Shown here piece after piece: positions 31,401-38,634 of a DNA stretch of 64,000 nt. The notes beneath the pieces were generated by a model. The model was given only the letters and a program-made list of their open reading frames with translations, was not told the DNA's origin and made no database searches. Position numbers and translations under genes: made by a program. Positions within the stretch are counted from its first letter, which is position 1; the number at the start of each line of letters is the position of its first letter. The DNA is from Lentisphaerae bacterium GWF2_57_35 (lineage in GTDB: Bacteria; Verrucomicrobiota; Kiritimatiellia; CAIQIC01; GWF2-57-35): positions 62,001 through 126,000 of the forward strand of contig MHBK01000019.1 of assembly GCA_001804865.1 (NCBI GenBank). The letters run 5' to 3'.

Positions 31401-34400
31401 AGGGGGAGGACATGCGGCTCCATGCCACGACCGGATTGCCCGATTGATCGAGTACCATATCGATGTTGTTGGCGCGAGCGGAGACGGTGATGCCTGTGAC
31501 ATGCGAATTCGCAAAACCTGTCCAGTTGTTGGAAATTGCGTTCCATTTAGCAACATAAATACGAATGCCATCCGTACCTACAACCTGCTGTTTCCAAGCC
31601 ACCACAGGATTGCCGTCAGCCCCAACCCGAACAATCGGGACAGACGAGTTGTAGGTTTGGACCCCGCTAACCCCAACGTCATGCCCGGAGTTGCCCAACT
31701 CGACCCAGTCGCTGCCGTTATATTGACGAAGGTAGATACGAGTCAATGTTTCCGGCGCGCGGGGAAATTGTTCCCAGGCCACATACATGTATTGGCTGTG
31801 CACGGCTACGGACGGATAGCCGGAATCTTCGAACAGCTTGCTGACGCCGGAACCGCGTGTCGAACCGCGGACATCGAACCACTGGTCGTCCATTCGTTTC
31901 CACTGGCCGATGTCGGAAGGGGCGCCCACGGAACCCACCCATTTCTTCAGGTAAACGGCCTTATTGGTGACATATCGATCCGCGCTATTGCCGGCCCATA
32001 CAACGACCGGCTTGTCGTTGGCGTCAAGCGCCACGGCCGGGCTATCGCCGGCTGTGCGGCCTTCGATACCGATGCCCTTCATAATGGCCAACGCAAAATC
32101 CTGCGGGCCTTGGGGAACGCTATGACCGTAGACGCGAATGGTGTACGTCCCAGGCAGTCCCGGCGGAATCACAATGGTTTCGACGTTGTTGAACATGTCG
32201 GCGTAAATCGTGTCGACACTTTCAAGTTTATAGGAGTGAACGCCGTCCGGCGAAAAAACGTCGCCCAGATATCCGCCCCCACCCGGCGCCAAAACCATTA
32301 GATCCAAATTGTTAACCAATTGGATGGCATTACCTGGGGTGCCCGGAACGTCCGTCCAAGCCAGCGTGATTTTCAGCCCGCCATCGCCGGGTTCCAGGGT
32401 AATCGGATAGGAATAAAATTGCCCCAAGCTTAATGGCGTAGTTTGAGATTGATCGATCAGGATATTTTGATCGGAGTTTTGAATGCCGGCGCCGTCCACG
32501 GCCCGCTGAACGTCCAACATACCCCACCCCTGATCAACCACGTCCAAGTCGTAGGACTGAATCGGATATTTATAGACCAACGAGTTAACCATACGGGCGC
32601 CGTTGACCATCATGGCCTTCATCATGGCAGGACTCGGAGGGACAGCGAAATGATTGGTGAAGTACTGATAAGCCAAAGCACCGGCGCCAGCCGCCAACGG
32701 CGTGGCCATCGAAGTACCGCTGAAGAACGCAAAATTTGTCCCGGAATTCACATTCCCATAGCGATAGTCGTCGTTCAGGATGGGGGGATCGCCTTCATAA
32801 TCGTCCGGATGCGTTTGATGAGACTGGACGGAGAGGACATAAGCGCCGGGGGCAACAAGGTCGGGTTTCACGCGTAAATCCGCCGGGCCCACAGGCCCGC
32901 GCGAGCTGAAATAGGTAACTTGCCAGTCGGAATCCGTTTCCTTCTCCGAATTCGTCACGCGAACGGTTCCGCTTGACCCAACCCAGGCAATATTCAACAA
33001 GTTGTCGGCAAAGCGAGGTTGCTCCACCGCACCGACCGTGATGACGTTCTTCGCGTTACCCGGCTCGCCAACCGTGCTGGGGATGCCGCCCGTCCCATCG
33101 TCGATGCCGTCGCCGGCATTTCCAGCCGCGAAAAAAGCGGTGTATTCCTGCTGGCCGGCCAAGGTGGAATCGGCATCGCGAACGAGACCATCCCAGATAG
33201 CGCTCATCGTACCGTATTCAAAGAAGCTATTTCCCCAACTGTTGTTGGAAAGTCGCGCGCCCTTCGTATAGGCAATCTGCGCCTGCTCTTCAAACGTGAA
33301 GCTGTTGAAGTCCTCGATCATGACAAGCTTGGCGCCAGGGGCGACACCGGCGAAGTGGTTTGTGCCGAAGGGCGCTATTCCAGAGCCGGGAGCTTTGAGA
33401 ACGGAAAGCGAATTAGCACCGTTACCTAAAATTGAGCCGGACACATGCGTTCCATGCCCGTATGTATCTCCAGGAATGCCGTCGCTCGAAACGCCTTCGC
33501 GGTAAGCATAGTGAACGATACGGGAATTAACCCCGGTGGTGGAGGTCTGGTTCTGATTGAGAGCAAAACCGCGGTTGACGAAATCGATGCCGGTATCCGT
33601 CACTCCGACGATCACGCCTTCGCCGGTTAGGGTGGGGTGCAAAGATCGCAGACCCGAAGCGCGGACCTTCTTGGCGCCCACATCGTTCATGGGCTGAGCC
33701 AGCAGACGGGGTTCAACCCATTGGATTGAGTCATTACGAATCAACTGAGTCAGTTGGGACGGCTCCATCTTGACGGCCAAGACCGTGCGACCTTCGGACG
33801 CCTGCTGGTTGACGATCTCCGCGCCGAGTTTTTTCAGTTCTTCGGCGGCGGTTGCGCCGCGGAAGGTCATTACATTGAACACGCCATTGGTGACCATCTT
33901 TCGAATGGGTTCGTCGGCCGAGCCCGTCAGATAGGACAGCACGGCGGTGCTCATCTTATAGTAAGGATGATAAGGCTCGACAAATTGAACCCGGTCCAAT
34001 TGGCGGAGGGCATCGACCTTCTTGGGGTCGATCGTCACGGCAAACGCGTAATTGGGAACGTAGTGACTGATGGCGGCGCCGTTCTCTTCAAGGAGCCGGC
34101 GATCGGCCTCCGAGACGGTCTGCTTGAATTGAACGATGTAGCATTCGGAGGCGGGGTCGGCTCGGAATTCTTCCGGCACCTCGACCGATTTGCCGGTCCG
34201 GGCGGCCAGTTCGGTGTCAATCATCGCATTCTGAAGCAGGATCGCCAACGAATCGCCCCGGCTCAGGTCTCTGACGGACTTACGCGTGTTGGAGAGTACG
34301 CCGCGGGCCTTGAGCAAGGCATCTTCTTCCGGAGTCCGATCTCCTGCCTTCTTAAATACTGGAAGGATGGAAGCTTCAGGCTTAATATCGTCTTGCTGGG

Positions 34401-34776
34401 AAGTCACCCGGGCATCGGTCAACTGTTCGCCTTCCTCGTTTTTGGCGTAGGTGAAGGAATGGCTTTTGGAGACGGCGCTGATAAGTTGATCGATGGTGAC
34501 ATCTTTCACATCCAGGGTAAGTTTTTCGGCCAGGCGGGAATCCACATCGATGCGGACGCCGCTCAGCTTGGCGACTTGATCGAGAACTTCGCGCACATTG
34601 GCGTCCTTGGCCGCCAGAGTATAGAGATCATTCGATTTCGTCAGGAGATAATCCTCACCCCCAGCACTCGTGGCTGTCGTCGAGGTCGCCGAGACCGCGA
34701 CATAAGAAAGGAGGGTACACAACACGAATGCTCCGAGAACCAACGATGCCTTGCAGCTTGCGGCCTTGATTGTCAC
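22486..34776 (-). CDS. Giant STN-subtilisin-propeller-TSP3-Kelch exported protein
   Basis: The 4096-residue product has a signal peptide (1-31). An STN domain (secretin/TonB short N-terminus) is at about 50-120 (DANVREVLDQVAKLSG). A fervidolysin-like prodomain covers about 205-375. A subtilase domain follows with catalytic Asp394 (VTDTGID), His441 (GHGTHVSG) and Ser689 (SGTSMATP), so all three catalytic residues are present. Then come a P/PPC-like beta domain (to ~910), a propeller with repeated PVVAW motifs (~910-1305), an FN3-like domain, TSP3 (~1420-1640), a MAM-like domain, carboxypeptidase-regulatory and PEGA domains (~2110-2260), a long TSP3 array (~2260-2830), Kelch repeats around a DNRLRE-like segment (~3025-3640) and a second MAM-like domain. 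It is probably a self-processed extracellular protease and adhesin. Confidence 0.88.
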   Translation of the reverse strand: MTIKAASCKASLVLGAFVLCTLLSYVAVSATSTTATSAGGEDYLLTKSNDLYTLAAKDANVREVLDQVAKLSGVRIDVDSRLAEKLTLDVKDVTIDQLISAVSKSHSFTYAKNEEGEQLTDARVTSQQDDIKPEASILPVFKKAGDRTPEEDALLKARGVLSNTRKSVRDLSRGDSLAILLQNAMIDTELAARTGKSVEVPEEFRADPASECYIVQFKQTVSEADRRLLEENGAAISHYVPNYAFAVTIDPKKVDALRQLDRVQFVEPYHPYYKMSTAVLSYLTGSADEPIRKMVTNGVFNVMTFRGATAAEELKKLGAEIVNQQASEGRTVLAVKMEPSQLTQLIRNDSIQWVEPRLLAQPMNDVGAKKVRASGLRSLHPTLTGEGVIVGVTDTGIDFVNRGFALNQNQTSTTGVNSRIVHYAYREGVSSDGIPGDTYGHGTHVSGSILGNGANSLSVLKAPGSGIAPFGTNHFAGVAPGAKLVMIEDFNSFTFEEQAQIAYTKGARLSNNSWGNSFFEYGTMSAIWDGLVRDADSTLAGQQEYTAFFAAGNAGDGIDDGTGGIPSTVGEPGNAKNVITVGAVEQPRFADNLLNIAWVGSSGTVRVTNSEKETDSDWQVTYFSSRGPVGPADLRVKPDLVAPGAYVLSVQSHQTHPDDYEGDPPILNDDYRYGNVNSGTNFAFFSGTSMATPLAAGAGALAYQYFTNHFAVPPSPAMMKAMMVNGARMVNSLVYKYPIQSYDLDVVDQGWGMLDVQRAVDGAGIQNSDQNILIDQSQTTPLSLGQFYSYPITLEPGDGGLKITLAWTDVPGTPGNAIQLVNNLDLMVLAPGGGGYLGDVFSPDGVHSYKLESVDTIYADMFNNVETIVIPPGLPGTYTIRVYGHSVPQGPQDFALAIMKGIGIEGRTAGDSPAVALDANDKPVVVWAGNSADRYVTNKAVYLKKWVGSVGAPSDIGQWKRMDDQWFDVRGSTRGSGVSKLFEDSGYPSVAVHSQYMYVAWEQFPRAPETLTRIYLRQYNGSDWVELGNSGHDVGVSGVQTYNSSVPIVRVGADGNPVVAWKQQVVGTDGIRIYVAKWNAISNNWTGFANSHVTGITVSARANNIDMVLDQSGNPVVAWSRMSSPWSIETYRWTGSAWANLGAVTSEKFLDRPSLSVGAGGSIYRTWIRYPDTSAGEYYVQVFAQRYSGGWSAFGGSMTYPGVSASTNYILQPDCPTIAESFNGHVTVAWQAGTNVGNSILVRKFNGVSWSGVAGSDKAPGISQMGGRVLKPRLLVDSVGLPVVTFQNRNDASGLDEVVSYALVGDRTSPSFGGLQSAIGGTNGNVVLHWSNAVDNVSSTITYRVYRGANTWPCGITPACSETDVFSHVVAVVTNINTWTNNGLVNDRIYCFGVRAVDDADLFDRNTIIRSAGPVSGNGDTDGDCLSNLVEIAVGTEPCIADTDADGMKDGWEWFFSYDNPLHTNAVAMDPLDNGTINIRTGDWGQTNQMPGADMDSDGASNLEEYQWYLGHTNLCVTWTTNLLSPNPTLWDTDADGMPDGWEMMQGFNPVDPADAVLDADGDGLNNLQEYQWGTDPRYADSDSDGELDGMEVTNRLTNPSLSDTDLDGLDDGNELAIGADPRKADTKGSLAGDADMIQLGWNPTNSPPVLRVFLNANFETNSVSRTNWFSRAVNPALPFNLWHLSQAEPYPNTSGIAYQHERSTNTAFRFASDLKYGTNVLAGYTNGTIITALRAALESPQCQPTNSATLFVSWNENYDTEPNGDFVQVFARGGANTNWFPVSAAMSGKSGVEDNTQSNVPSRWVNRTLDISQFAGMSNVQVRFLFVANAINNFLHGWYVDDVMIYEGVKIAGWVRDIDGAPISGARVQALGRGGITNLIQGHRFVLPGKSFGEALTLSDGSYAISGLPQGRYFVKASEASHQAEFFNGRLFNGPYGFARQANPGVADVGLATNGWVDLTAPGSSITNAHFELEKGRGRSYLGVMFPNPAGLAYDIYVNGLSSNLQATVWDGVADTNKALNSFAAYRTSTNATLLNNYPDWITQARQPTLLGDLAPGDHWLFVGSNLTAFPPPVVNLREGEVTLVNVSTSQASGFLSVAAEDGKAYPIWLDGRSTTNLTPVSHWVLPAGLHEVRLVATNNLWIAPKTVSVPYGSRTTIRFATNETAGPTGGTFIRTVDIRGNAVSGAEIFIDGISVSHPSIDVTNLTPALVSDLRSGQHNVTLTLPGYRDTETRTINVFGGITNAFEFILYDADKDYDRVGDSVEVAGYTNIFRYDRNSDPDTDGLNSLLEFDQFRLYNVFLNPFNADTDGDLMMDGSELGYDGISNRLAFSTIETNVLQGASFVRSFFRGRYLEGIDNFGTGHVAVAIEGDRFISSDLTHPDLPMPSASKAVTVFMGVPSTVVDKSVTVGHNKGAVLYADALPNIVDTDNDGMWDGFEALYGLSTIAKLDPIEARLTAEDPDGDGLSNLSEFLGQDGQALTNNFDSTNPTAGDTDEDGMPDGWEVYYGFNPLNPSDAWFDPDNDGLPNYGEFYYGANPKLSDTDADYLPDGVEVLTYGTDPLDIDTDNDGLLDGREVWDRDMDGVRDGGFFPNWNGGDLDGDGYADGPTDWDTDGDGMPDGFEVIDAFGRLRNDSRLDPYNPNDGDDDPDGDGLSNLQEYLVRDSMFGNNMSGYVWDFSTDPFNPDSDGDGMPDGWEVLKGLHPMDPVPISYYNLDPLDQGGVDPTYIVTPYGVFVYRYTSVGVDGDNDGDGLWNLREYEVRFHLDPTASSNAIDSLSTDPWNPDTDEDGLGDGEEDRIFRSNPILQDSDTDRLMDGASVPGKWGEVESKLRRTEFQVVAACPTCTWEAVSASARIPHPMFNSITGHLAVMQMSDRLLYASDNFTPFMENIAFGGYYTNGAWHWLNDEYFWEVAPNPSGQVNYIVSDYFGALRTVTNEQSVDHYVVQWDNLPTVTNHYDQALNDLWRLVWPSKDDLPHWESVRPNSTGDVPAPRWGAAMSYIPVFETKNPRNDNSGTILLDNRQLVVIGGRDGVTKHSDVWEFSMKSNCWQKSKAPLTSVHPLYTSLAMSELSAVPLFTYGNTKEKDCGCTDVPYNCDGTSFLEPKNRPWSTSRSLDWTFLFGGWDNSHKYYLNHLFYKSTDDQVVEERNFVSQDGMESVETQVQVQGVTNVTTNITIKVGYNKQGELLFGGPYHEVSTTIAQGITTYVTNSFYGTNAFAFAELNGLGSICEKILSAQLEFELVDPVSTNIDIAMFTEFNSFGNEPGGWASLGDLFKTNGRYFNSMPLYTNIPQGSSGVVTVDVMRIVQEAYDYGRFGRESFGVVVYSTNLTGRTAKIRPQKTRLVISFKPSYADDPHWASPEITTTYYSQDVSDRKSSAVVYDFKRQKLVMFGGIDGRRVLGDTHEGEVSWKVSGDPDKLNWFQKVTASSPSPRWGHSMVYDGSNQRVVLFGGFDANHRPLNDLWIYREPTTDFTVTNVENGVTNVLNGTITNAAEWVQITGFQNKERPQPRGGASMIYYGDFDYNRGVGDYFVSANKQKIVLFGGTDGNAYFNDTWVLSSGATNRWILVNPTGPLSQGPSPRAFSSMVWAQNGRSSKDKTGRYTFRDTKDTEDEADDEGTVTLDLGDPRGAKPAAYLFGGRFGAMNTAYDTDFDMVSDGIEHELGGRAAGRDPRVNKLVQTNNATETVPYAFNKIGPIPRVTAYAWPFPLTLRGAVADMESLRNDDGEYAAKYDLPYEYFAEPDAVRRVQSGQFENGVEAEQEVQVDLWYHRYSIEDPFNTKDVWKRGVPNNSAVGSNGAPRYAHSGRWCYGTALDGNYPNSAMMELYSPLVQLTLPPSNATSTNNYNNYFLVFYEWLDLFDSNDVVRVEAVRPETPADINTHQSGLNKPVLPLLPNRSSAFNSRGNWRRVVVPLDNLANEQNVYFRFTLQSDATGVAGGWYIDDVALLQASEISGVMTNLFGVKVSLLGIHSNGEGVTNTVTDANGLFQFGLLPLGSYAFGVLSETNTSMFINSAVPPLDLEAILGGNSASIEWPAVPGCQYLVEYADTMVNGQWQWHVLDTVVANSSTATAQDASATPLRVYRVWLVTGL

Positions 34777-34849
34777 ATCTCACCTCGCCATTTATTTTTT
34801 AAAGATCCTGCTTCGATTTGTTGAGTCATGATTACGCAAAATTGCTGCA

Positions 34850-35338
34850 TTAGGGTTCCGCCCCGTGGTCGATGGCCATGATTTCGTTCATGAGCAACCG
34901 TTCGTCGTCTTTCAGTTTCTGGATGTTCTCGAAAAGCTCTTGGCGGTTCTTCTTGATGTCCTTCATCTCCGGCTGAAGGCTCATTTTCGCATCCAATAGA
35001 CGGCGTTTTTCAACCAGTTGTTTTTCGAGGGCCGTGATCTCTTCACGCAGGGCGGCACACTCGGGATTATTGTATTCGAGATCGTGCTGGCGGTTCCAAA
35101 TCGTCTTGGCCTGTTCGGCCAAATTGGTTTGGGCCGCGACGAGTTCCTGTTGTACGCGTCCTAATTCAGCAGCCAGGGATTTCCGTTTTTCGGCGGAGGT
35201 TTCGGCCCAGGAAGGCAGACAAGATAGACCCAGGAGTAAAATACAGGAAAGAAAAACCAGATTGCGAAATGAACCCGCCAGGCCGAAATTTACGGGCGCC
35301 GGCTTATGACCGCGTGATCGAAGCATCATCATGCTCAC
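34850..35338 (-). CDS. Exported coiled-coil protein
   Basis: The 162-residue product has an N-terminal membrane or signal segment (about 25-45, ending PSWAE). The rest is almost all charged alpha helix (KRKSLAAELGRVQQELVAAQ and onward), predicted to form a coiled coil. No catalytic motif is visible. It lies 73 bp upstream of the giant protease gene on the same strand and probably shares its transcript, so a chaperone, tether or inhibitor role for the protease is possible. That is inference from position only. Confidence 0.7.
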   Translation of the reverse strand: MSMMMLRSRGHKPAPVNFGLAGSFRNLVFLSCILLLGLSCLPSWAETSAEKRKSLAAELGRVQQELVAAQTNLAEQAKTIWNRQHDLEYNNPECAALREEITALEKQLVEKRRLLDAKMSLQPEMKDIKKNRQELFENIQKLKDDERLLMNEIMAIDHGAEP

Positions 35339-35378
35339 CTTTTATCCCATTGGTTGTTTTCGAACCAGATTCGATGGT

Positions 35379-35477
35379 TTAGGACATGAGTCGATTCACA
35401 AAGCGTTCGTGGGAATGTCCATGAAGCTCGGCAACGGATGTGAAATAATCATGCCCTTTCCATACAAAACCCGTCAT
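35379..35477 (-). CDS. Short 32-residue peptide with strong ribosome site
   Basis: A 33-codon frame (ATG 35477, stop at 35379) begins MTGFVWKGHDYFTSVAELHG and ends HSHERFVNRLMS. AAAGGAG stands about 7 bases before the ATG, a stronger site than many long genes here have. There are four histidines, no signal peptide and no membrane span. It is the first frame of the apparent operon leading to the coiled-coil and protease genes. It could be a leader peptide or a real small protein; no family is recognised. Confidence 0.45.
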   Translation of the reverse strand: MTGFVWKGHDYFTSVAELHGHSHERFVNRLMS

Positions 35478-35533
35478 TTTCAGACTCCTTTCCCGCCGAG
35501 ACCCCTTTAACGCTCGTCAGGCTGAAAAATGAC
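35473..35533 (-). promoter_or_regulatory. mRNA leader hairpin covering the peptide start codon
   Basis: In the minus-strand transcript, GTCATTTTTCAG (35533-35522) can pair with CTGAAAATGAC (35483-35473), with one bulged base and a loop of 38 bases. The second arm holds the ATG of the 32-residue peptide, and the Shine-Dalgarno lies in the loop. This could gate translation. No known riboswitch class is recognised. Confidence 0.4.
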
Positions 35534-35649
35534 ATAAAATTCCTGAGTGAGTTAAGGGTTTTTACTCGCCAAAGGCAACTAAAAAAATATGCAATATTTC
35601 AATCATTTTCCGAAGGAAATCGAGAATTTGACCGCCTCGCACCTCAGAA

Positions 35650-35967
35650 TCAGGTCCGGCTTCTTTGTTTGTCTTGAAAAGAAGCGGGACAACCTTCGAC
35701 CTGCCATTGGGATGGAAAAGTCCTGCATTGGCTGGGGCGAACCGGGTAGATGCGGCATTGCTGGGCGTCCAAAAAGATGCAGGCGCCGTCGGGGGCGTCT
35801 TGGAGGGTCAATTGCGACCGGTTGGAAGCGAGGGCGGCGTAGCGGTCGATAAAATCATTCTCTGACAGGCCCAGATGGGTGGAGATGGCGGCGATATCGG
35901 AGGCGGTCAGGAGCACATGACCGGACCATCGGCAGCAGGTTCCGCATTGTTGACAAACAAAATCCAT
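35650..35967 (-). CDS. YkgJ-family cysteine cluster protein
   Basis: The 105-residue product begins MDFVCQQCGTCCRWSG, the CxxCxxCC motif of the YkgJ family, which is thought to bind iron or zinc. Further cysteines at about 63, 71 and 80 (ACIFLDAQQCRIYPVRPSQC) complete the ligand set, with the conserved YPVRPSQCRTFP. The length is normal for a short member. The role is unknown. It is cytoplasmic and apparently transcribed alone. Confidence 0.85.
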   Translation of the reverse strand: MDFVCQQCGTCCRWSGHVLLTASDIAAISTHLGLSENDFIDRYAALASNRSQLTLQDAPDGACIFLDAQQCRIYPVRPSQCRTFPSQWQVEGCPASFQDKQRSRT

Positions 35968-35997
35968 GAGTACGCGTCTCTAGAAAATTAAGATTTT

Positions 35998-36566
35998 AAC
36001 ACAAAGGCCGCCAAGCAAGAACTCGCAAAGGTCGCAAAGAAGCTCCAACACGATATTAAACGACGAAGATTATTTCCACAGAGATCACGGCGCAGCGAGG
36101 CCGCAACCATAAAGAAAACAGAAAGATTTAACCACAGATGAACACGAATGCACACGGATAAAATAGAGAAAGGCAGAAAAAGGCCAACCTCAAAGGACTC
36201 AGCCATTGTAATTATGACTCACGAAGCATCGAACAACTCATTTTATTAGAGTGTATTTCGATCGGGTGCCGTTCTAATTCCTACTCGTAATCGTAATCAT
36301 AATCTTAATCATAATCTCCATTTTTTCATCAAGAAGTAGATTAAGATTACGATTAAGATTATGAGAATGGTGGTATGGCCAATCAGCGGCCGTTGGAGGC
36401 GGGGCCACCTGGCCCCGCTGCCGGGACGGGGTCGTCCCGGCTCCATTTCGCAAGCCCAATCCTATTGAACGTATCAAAACCGGGGATTTCTATAATCCCC
36501 TCTATGTGTTCTTGTTGTTTATCCCTTTGCGACCTTTGCGAGTTCCTGCTTGGCGGCCTTTGTGTT
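35998..36566. repeat. Segment flanked by 42-bp inverted repeats
   Basis: The 42 bases at 35998-36039 (beginning AACACAAAGGCCGCCAAGCA) recur in inverted form at 36525-36566 with one mismatch. Between them lie 485 bp without a supportable gene, including an ACCACAGATGAACACGAATG stretch and the hexamer hairpin at 36287-36362. It could be a non-autonomous mobile element or a decayed repeat pair. Confidence 0.75.
36287..36362. repeat. Hairpin of hexamer repeats, second copy
   Basis: Five NTAATC hexamers at 36287-36316 face four GATTAN hexamers at 36339-36362, with a 22-bp T-rich loop. The structure equals that at 21319-21400. Confidence 0.85.
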
Positions 36567-36584
36567 TAACCTCTTCGTAACTGC

Positions 36585-36833
36585 TCAGTACATTTTCTCA
36601 TACTCGCCGGAGCTGATTTTCTTGAGTTTGTGAAAACCGGCTTTGCGGGCGCGGTCGTCGAGGTGTGTGCCATTCATGACGCGCGGGGCGGAATAGACTC
36701 GATGCACTTGCGAGCGGCAGCGAGGGCATTTTTCGAGGACAGGGCAGGACGGATGCTCCAACTGCTCGAAGACTTTCGAGCAATAGTCACAGCCCGGCTC
36801 ACCGTCCCGGCGGATGTATTCGCGAATGGGCAT
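36585..36833 (-). CDS. FmdB-family zinc ribbon protein
   Basis: The 82-residue product has the FmdB-like layout: MPIREYIRRDGEPGCDYC with CxxC at about 15-18, then a second CxxC (EKCPRC, about 36-39) after FEQLEHPSCP. Members are small putative regulatory proteins with one zinc ribbon. The tail beyond residue 45 is not conserved. The actual role is unknown. Confidence 0.8.
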   Translation of the reverse strand: MPIREYIRRDGEPGCDYCSKVFEQLEHPSCPVLEKCPRCRSQVHRVYSAPRVMNGTHLDDRARKAGFHKLKKISSGEYEKMY

Positions 36834-36855
36834 TTTGGGGGACTCTGGGAAGAAG

Positions 36856-36981
36856 TGATCAGTTATCAGTGATCAGTAATCAGTTATCAGTGATCAGTAA
36901 TCAGTTATCAGTGATCAGTGATCAGTTATCAGTAATCAGTTATCAGTTATCAGTGATCAGTAATCAGTTATCAGTGATCAG
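36856..36981. repeat. 18 tandem copies of heptamer TNATCAG
   Basis: The 126 bases are exactly 18 units of 7 bp, each T[A/G/T]ATCAG, in the gap between the FmdB-like gene and the OmpA gene. A four-unit relative in the opposite orientation lies at 43958-43985. The rest of 36834-37119 shows no gene. Confidence 0.95.
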
Positions 36982-37119
36982 CATGGCACGGGATATGGCT
37001 TGAAGGCTTCAACATGGTCAGGTTATCCGTGATTTTTTTGCGGTAAGAACGCCGGTTCGCGACAGCCACGTTGTCGCATGAGGCGACTTGCAGAACCGAC
37101 GTTCTTTATTCCCGGTCTC

Positions 37120-38448
37120 CTACGGTGCGGGGGCTGCCGCAGGAGCTGTTTCCGCGGCGGGTTGTTCGGTCGTCGGAGCGGGGGCCGCTTCGGGGGCTTC
37201 TCCGCTGGGGCGGATGTAGACTTCGGTTCGGCGGTTCTTTTGCATGTTGGTTTCGGTGTCGTTGGCGACCACGGGGCGGCTGAAGCCGTAGCCCTTGTAG
37301 GTCAGGCGCGTGCGTTCGATGCCGCCGACTTCAACCAGGTAATCCACGACGGAGCGGGCGCGGCGCTCGGAGAGACGAATATTGTAATCCGCTTTGGAGT
37401 TTTTGCGCTTGTCGGCATGCCCTTCCACGCGGGCGGTGGCGCCGGGATCGCGCTGGAGCACTTTGACGATCACGTCGAGCTGCTCGAAGTATTGGGGTTT
37501 GAGAACCGCTTTGTCATAATCGAATTCGATGTTCAGCGTGAAGAGCTGCAGGTCGTCCGCGGGATTGAGAGGATCGGTGTTGTCTTCGATGACCTCATGG
37601 CCGTCGGTCACGCCGCCCTTGTCGGTGTCGCGATCCAGCGGATTGGTTTTGTAGGTGAGGACTTCCGCGCCGTCCTTCAAGCTGTCCCAGTCGGAATCGG
37701 GATTGAGGGGATCGGTTTTGTACACTTTGACTTCCTCACCGTCGGAAAGGCCGTCCTTGTCGGTATCGGGATCGTACGGATCGGTTCCAATCTGCACTTC
37801 CTCGGAATCCAGCAAGCCGTCGCCGTCGCTGTCGATTTCGCCGCCGGTGACTTGGAATTCGGATTTGATGCCGGCGCCGAAGCGGTAATTGACGCCGACG
37901 CTATAGAGCGTGTTGAAGTCGGTGTTTTCTCCGGCCACGCCGATGCGGGCATCGGCCCGGATCGCCCAGGCATCGTTGAAGTGATAGAACATGCCGCCGC
38001 CGGCGAAGAAGCCGAGTTCGTCGCTGCCGTGTTCGAGGGCTTCTTCGTAATGCGTCCAAATCAAACCGCCGGCCAGAAACGGATCGAACCGGAGATTCTT
38101 GGTATTGCGCAAGTGGAAGAGCACGTCGCCGGAAAGCCGCAGGGCCCAGATCGAGTCCGCGAGCTGTTCCCGGTCGTCGGTGAAGGTATTGTTTTCCAAC
38201 GTAGGGGTGTAATCGAGTCCCATTTCGAAGGTCCACCGGGGCGAGAAATCGTATCCGACCATGCCGTAGATGAAATTGCCGTCGTCGACCAGTTGATCGC
38301 CCTCGTATTTGATCCGTCCCATGCCCAAGCTCAGGCTCCAGGGCGCTTCCTTGAAAAGATCCCGTTGTTGAGCCCACCCCTCCGAAGAACCGAAGAGCAG
38401 GATGACCCCCGCCAGCAACCTGCCGAATAGTTTGATTGAATTACGCAT
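37120..38448 (-). CDS. OmpA-family outer membrane protein with TSP3 linker
   Basis: The start is ATG 38448, with GGAGG about 8 bases upstream, giving 442 residues. A signal peptide covers about 1-26 (ending EGWAQ). An eight-stranded OmpA-like barrel covers about 30-205 (SLSLGMGRIKYEG to VGVNYRFGAG). TSP3 repeats lie at about 210-310 (DSDGDGLLDSEE and similar). An OmpA_C peptidoglycan-binding domain lies at about 315-420 (VEGHADKRKNSKADYNIRLS, then ERRARSVVDYLV). A Pro/Ala-rich tail ends the protein. It probably ties the outer membrane to peptidoglycan. Confidence 0.93.
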   Translation of the reverse strand: MRNSIKLFGRLLAGVILLFGSSEGWAQQRDLFKEAPWSLSLGMGRIKYEGDQLVDDGNFIYGMVGYDFSPRWTFEMGLDYTPTLENNTFTDDREQLADSIWALRLSGDVLFHLRNTKNLRFDPFLAGGLIWTHYEEALEHGSDELGFFAGGGMFYHFNDAWAIRADARIGVAGENTDFNTLYSVGVNYRFGAGIKSEFQVTGGEIDSDGDGLLDSEEVQIGTDPYDPDTDKDGLSDGEEVKVYKTDPLNPDSDWDSLKDGAEVLTYKTNPLDRDTDKGGVTDGHEVIEDNTDPLNPADDLQLFTLNIEFDYDKAVLKPQYFEQLDVIVKVLQRDPGATARVEGHADKRKNSKADYNIRLSERRARSVVDYLVEVGGIERTRLTYKGYGFSRPVVANDTETNMQKNRRTEVYIRPSGEAPEAAPAPTTEQPAAETAPAAAPAP

Positions 38449-38634
38449 GTTCAAAACCTCCAAACGATTTTTCATAAGTCGAAACGCAGGATTTAAGGTA
38501 GCAGGAATGAAAGGGAACGCAACAGAAAAGGGACGGGAGAAAATGCCGAATGCCGATTGCCGAGTGCCGAATTGAAGAGAGGGAGGGCAACGCCGATTGC
38601 CAAGTGCCGATTGCTGAATTGAACAAGGTTTGTA

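Noticed and set aside
35988..36206. A 72-codon minus-strand frame
   Set aside because: It translates the dispersed repeat arm and ACCACAGATGAACACG-type repeat, not a gene.
36856..36981. Heptamer array considered as a CRISPR
   Set aside because: The units are 7 bp without spacers, and no cas genes are in the window.
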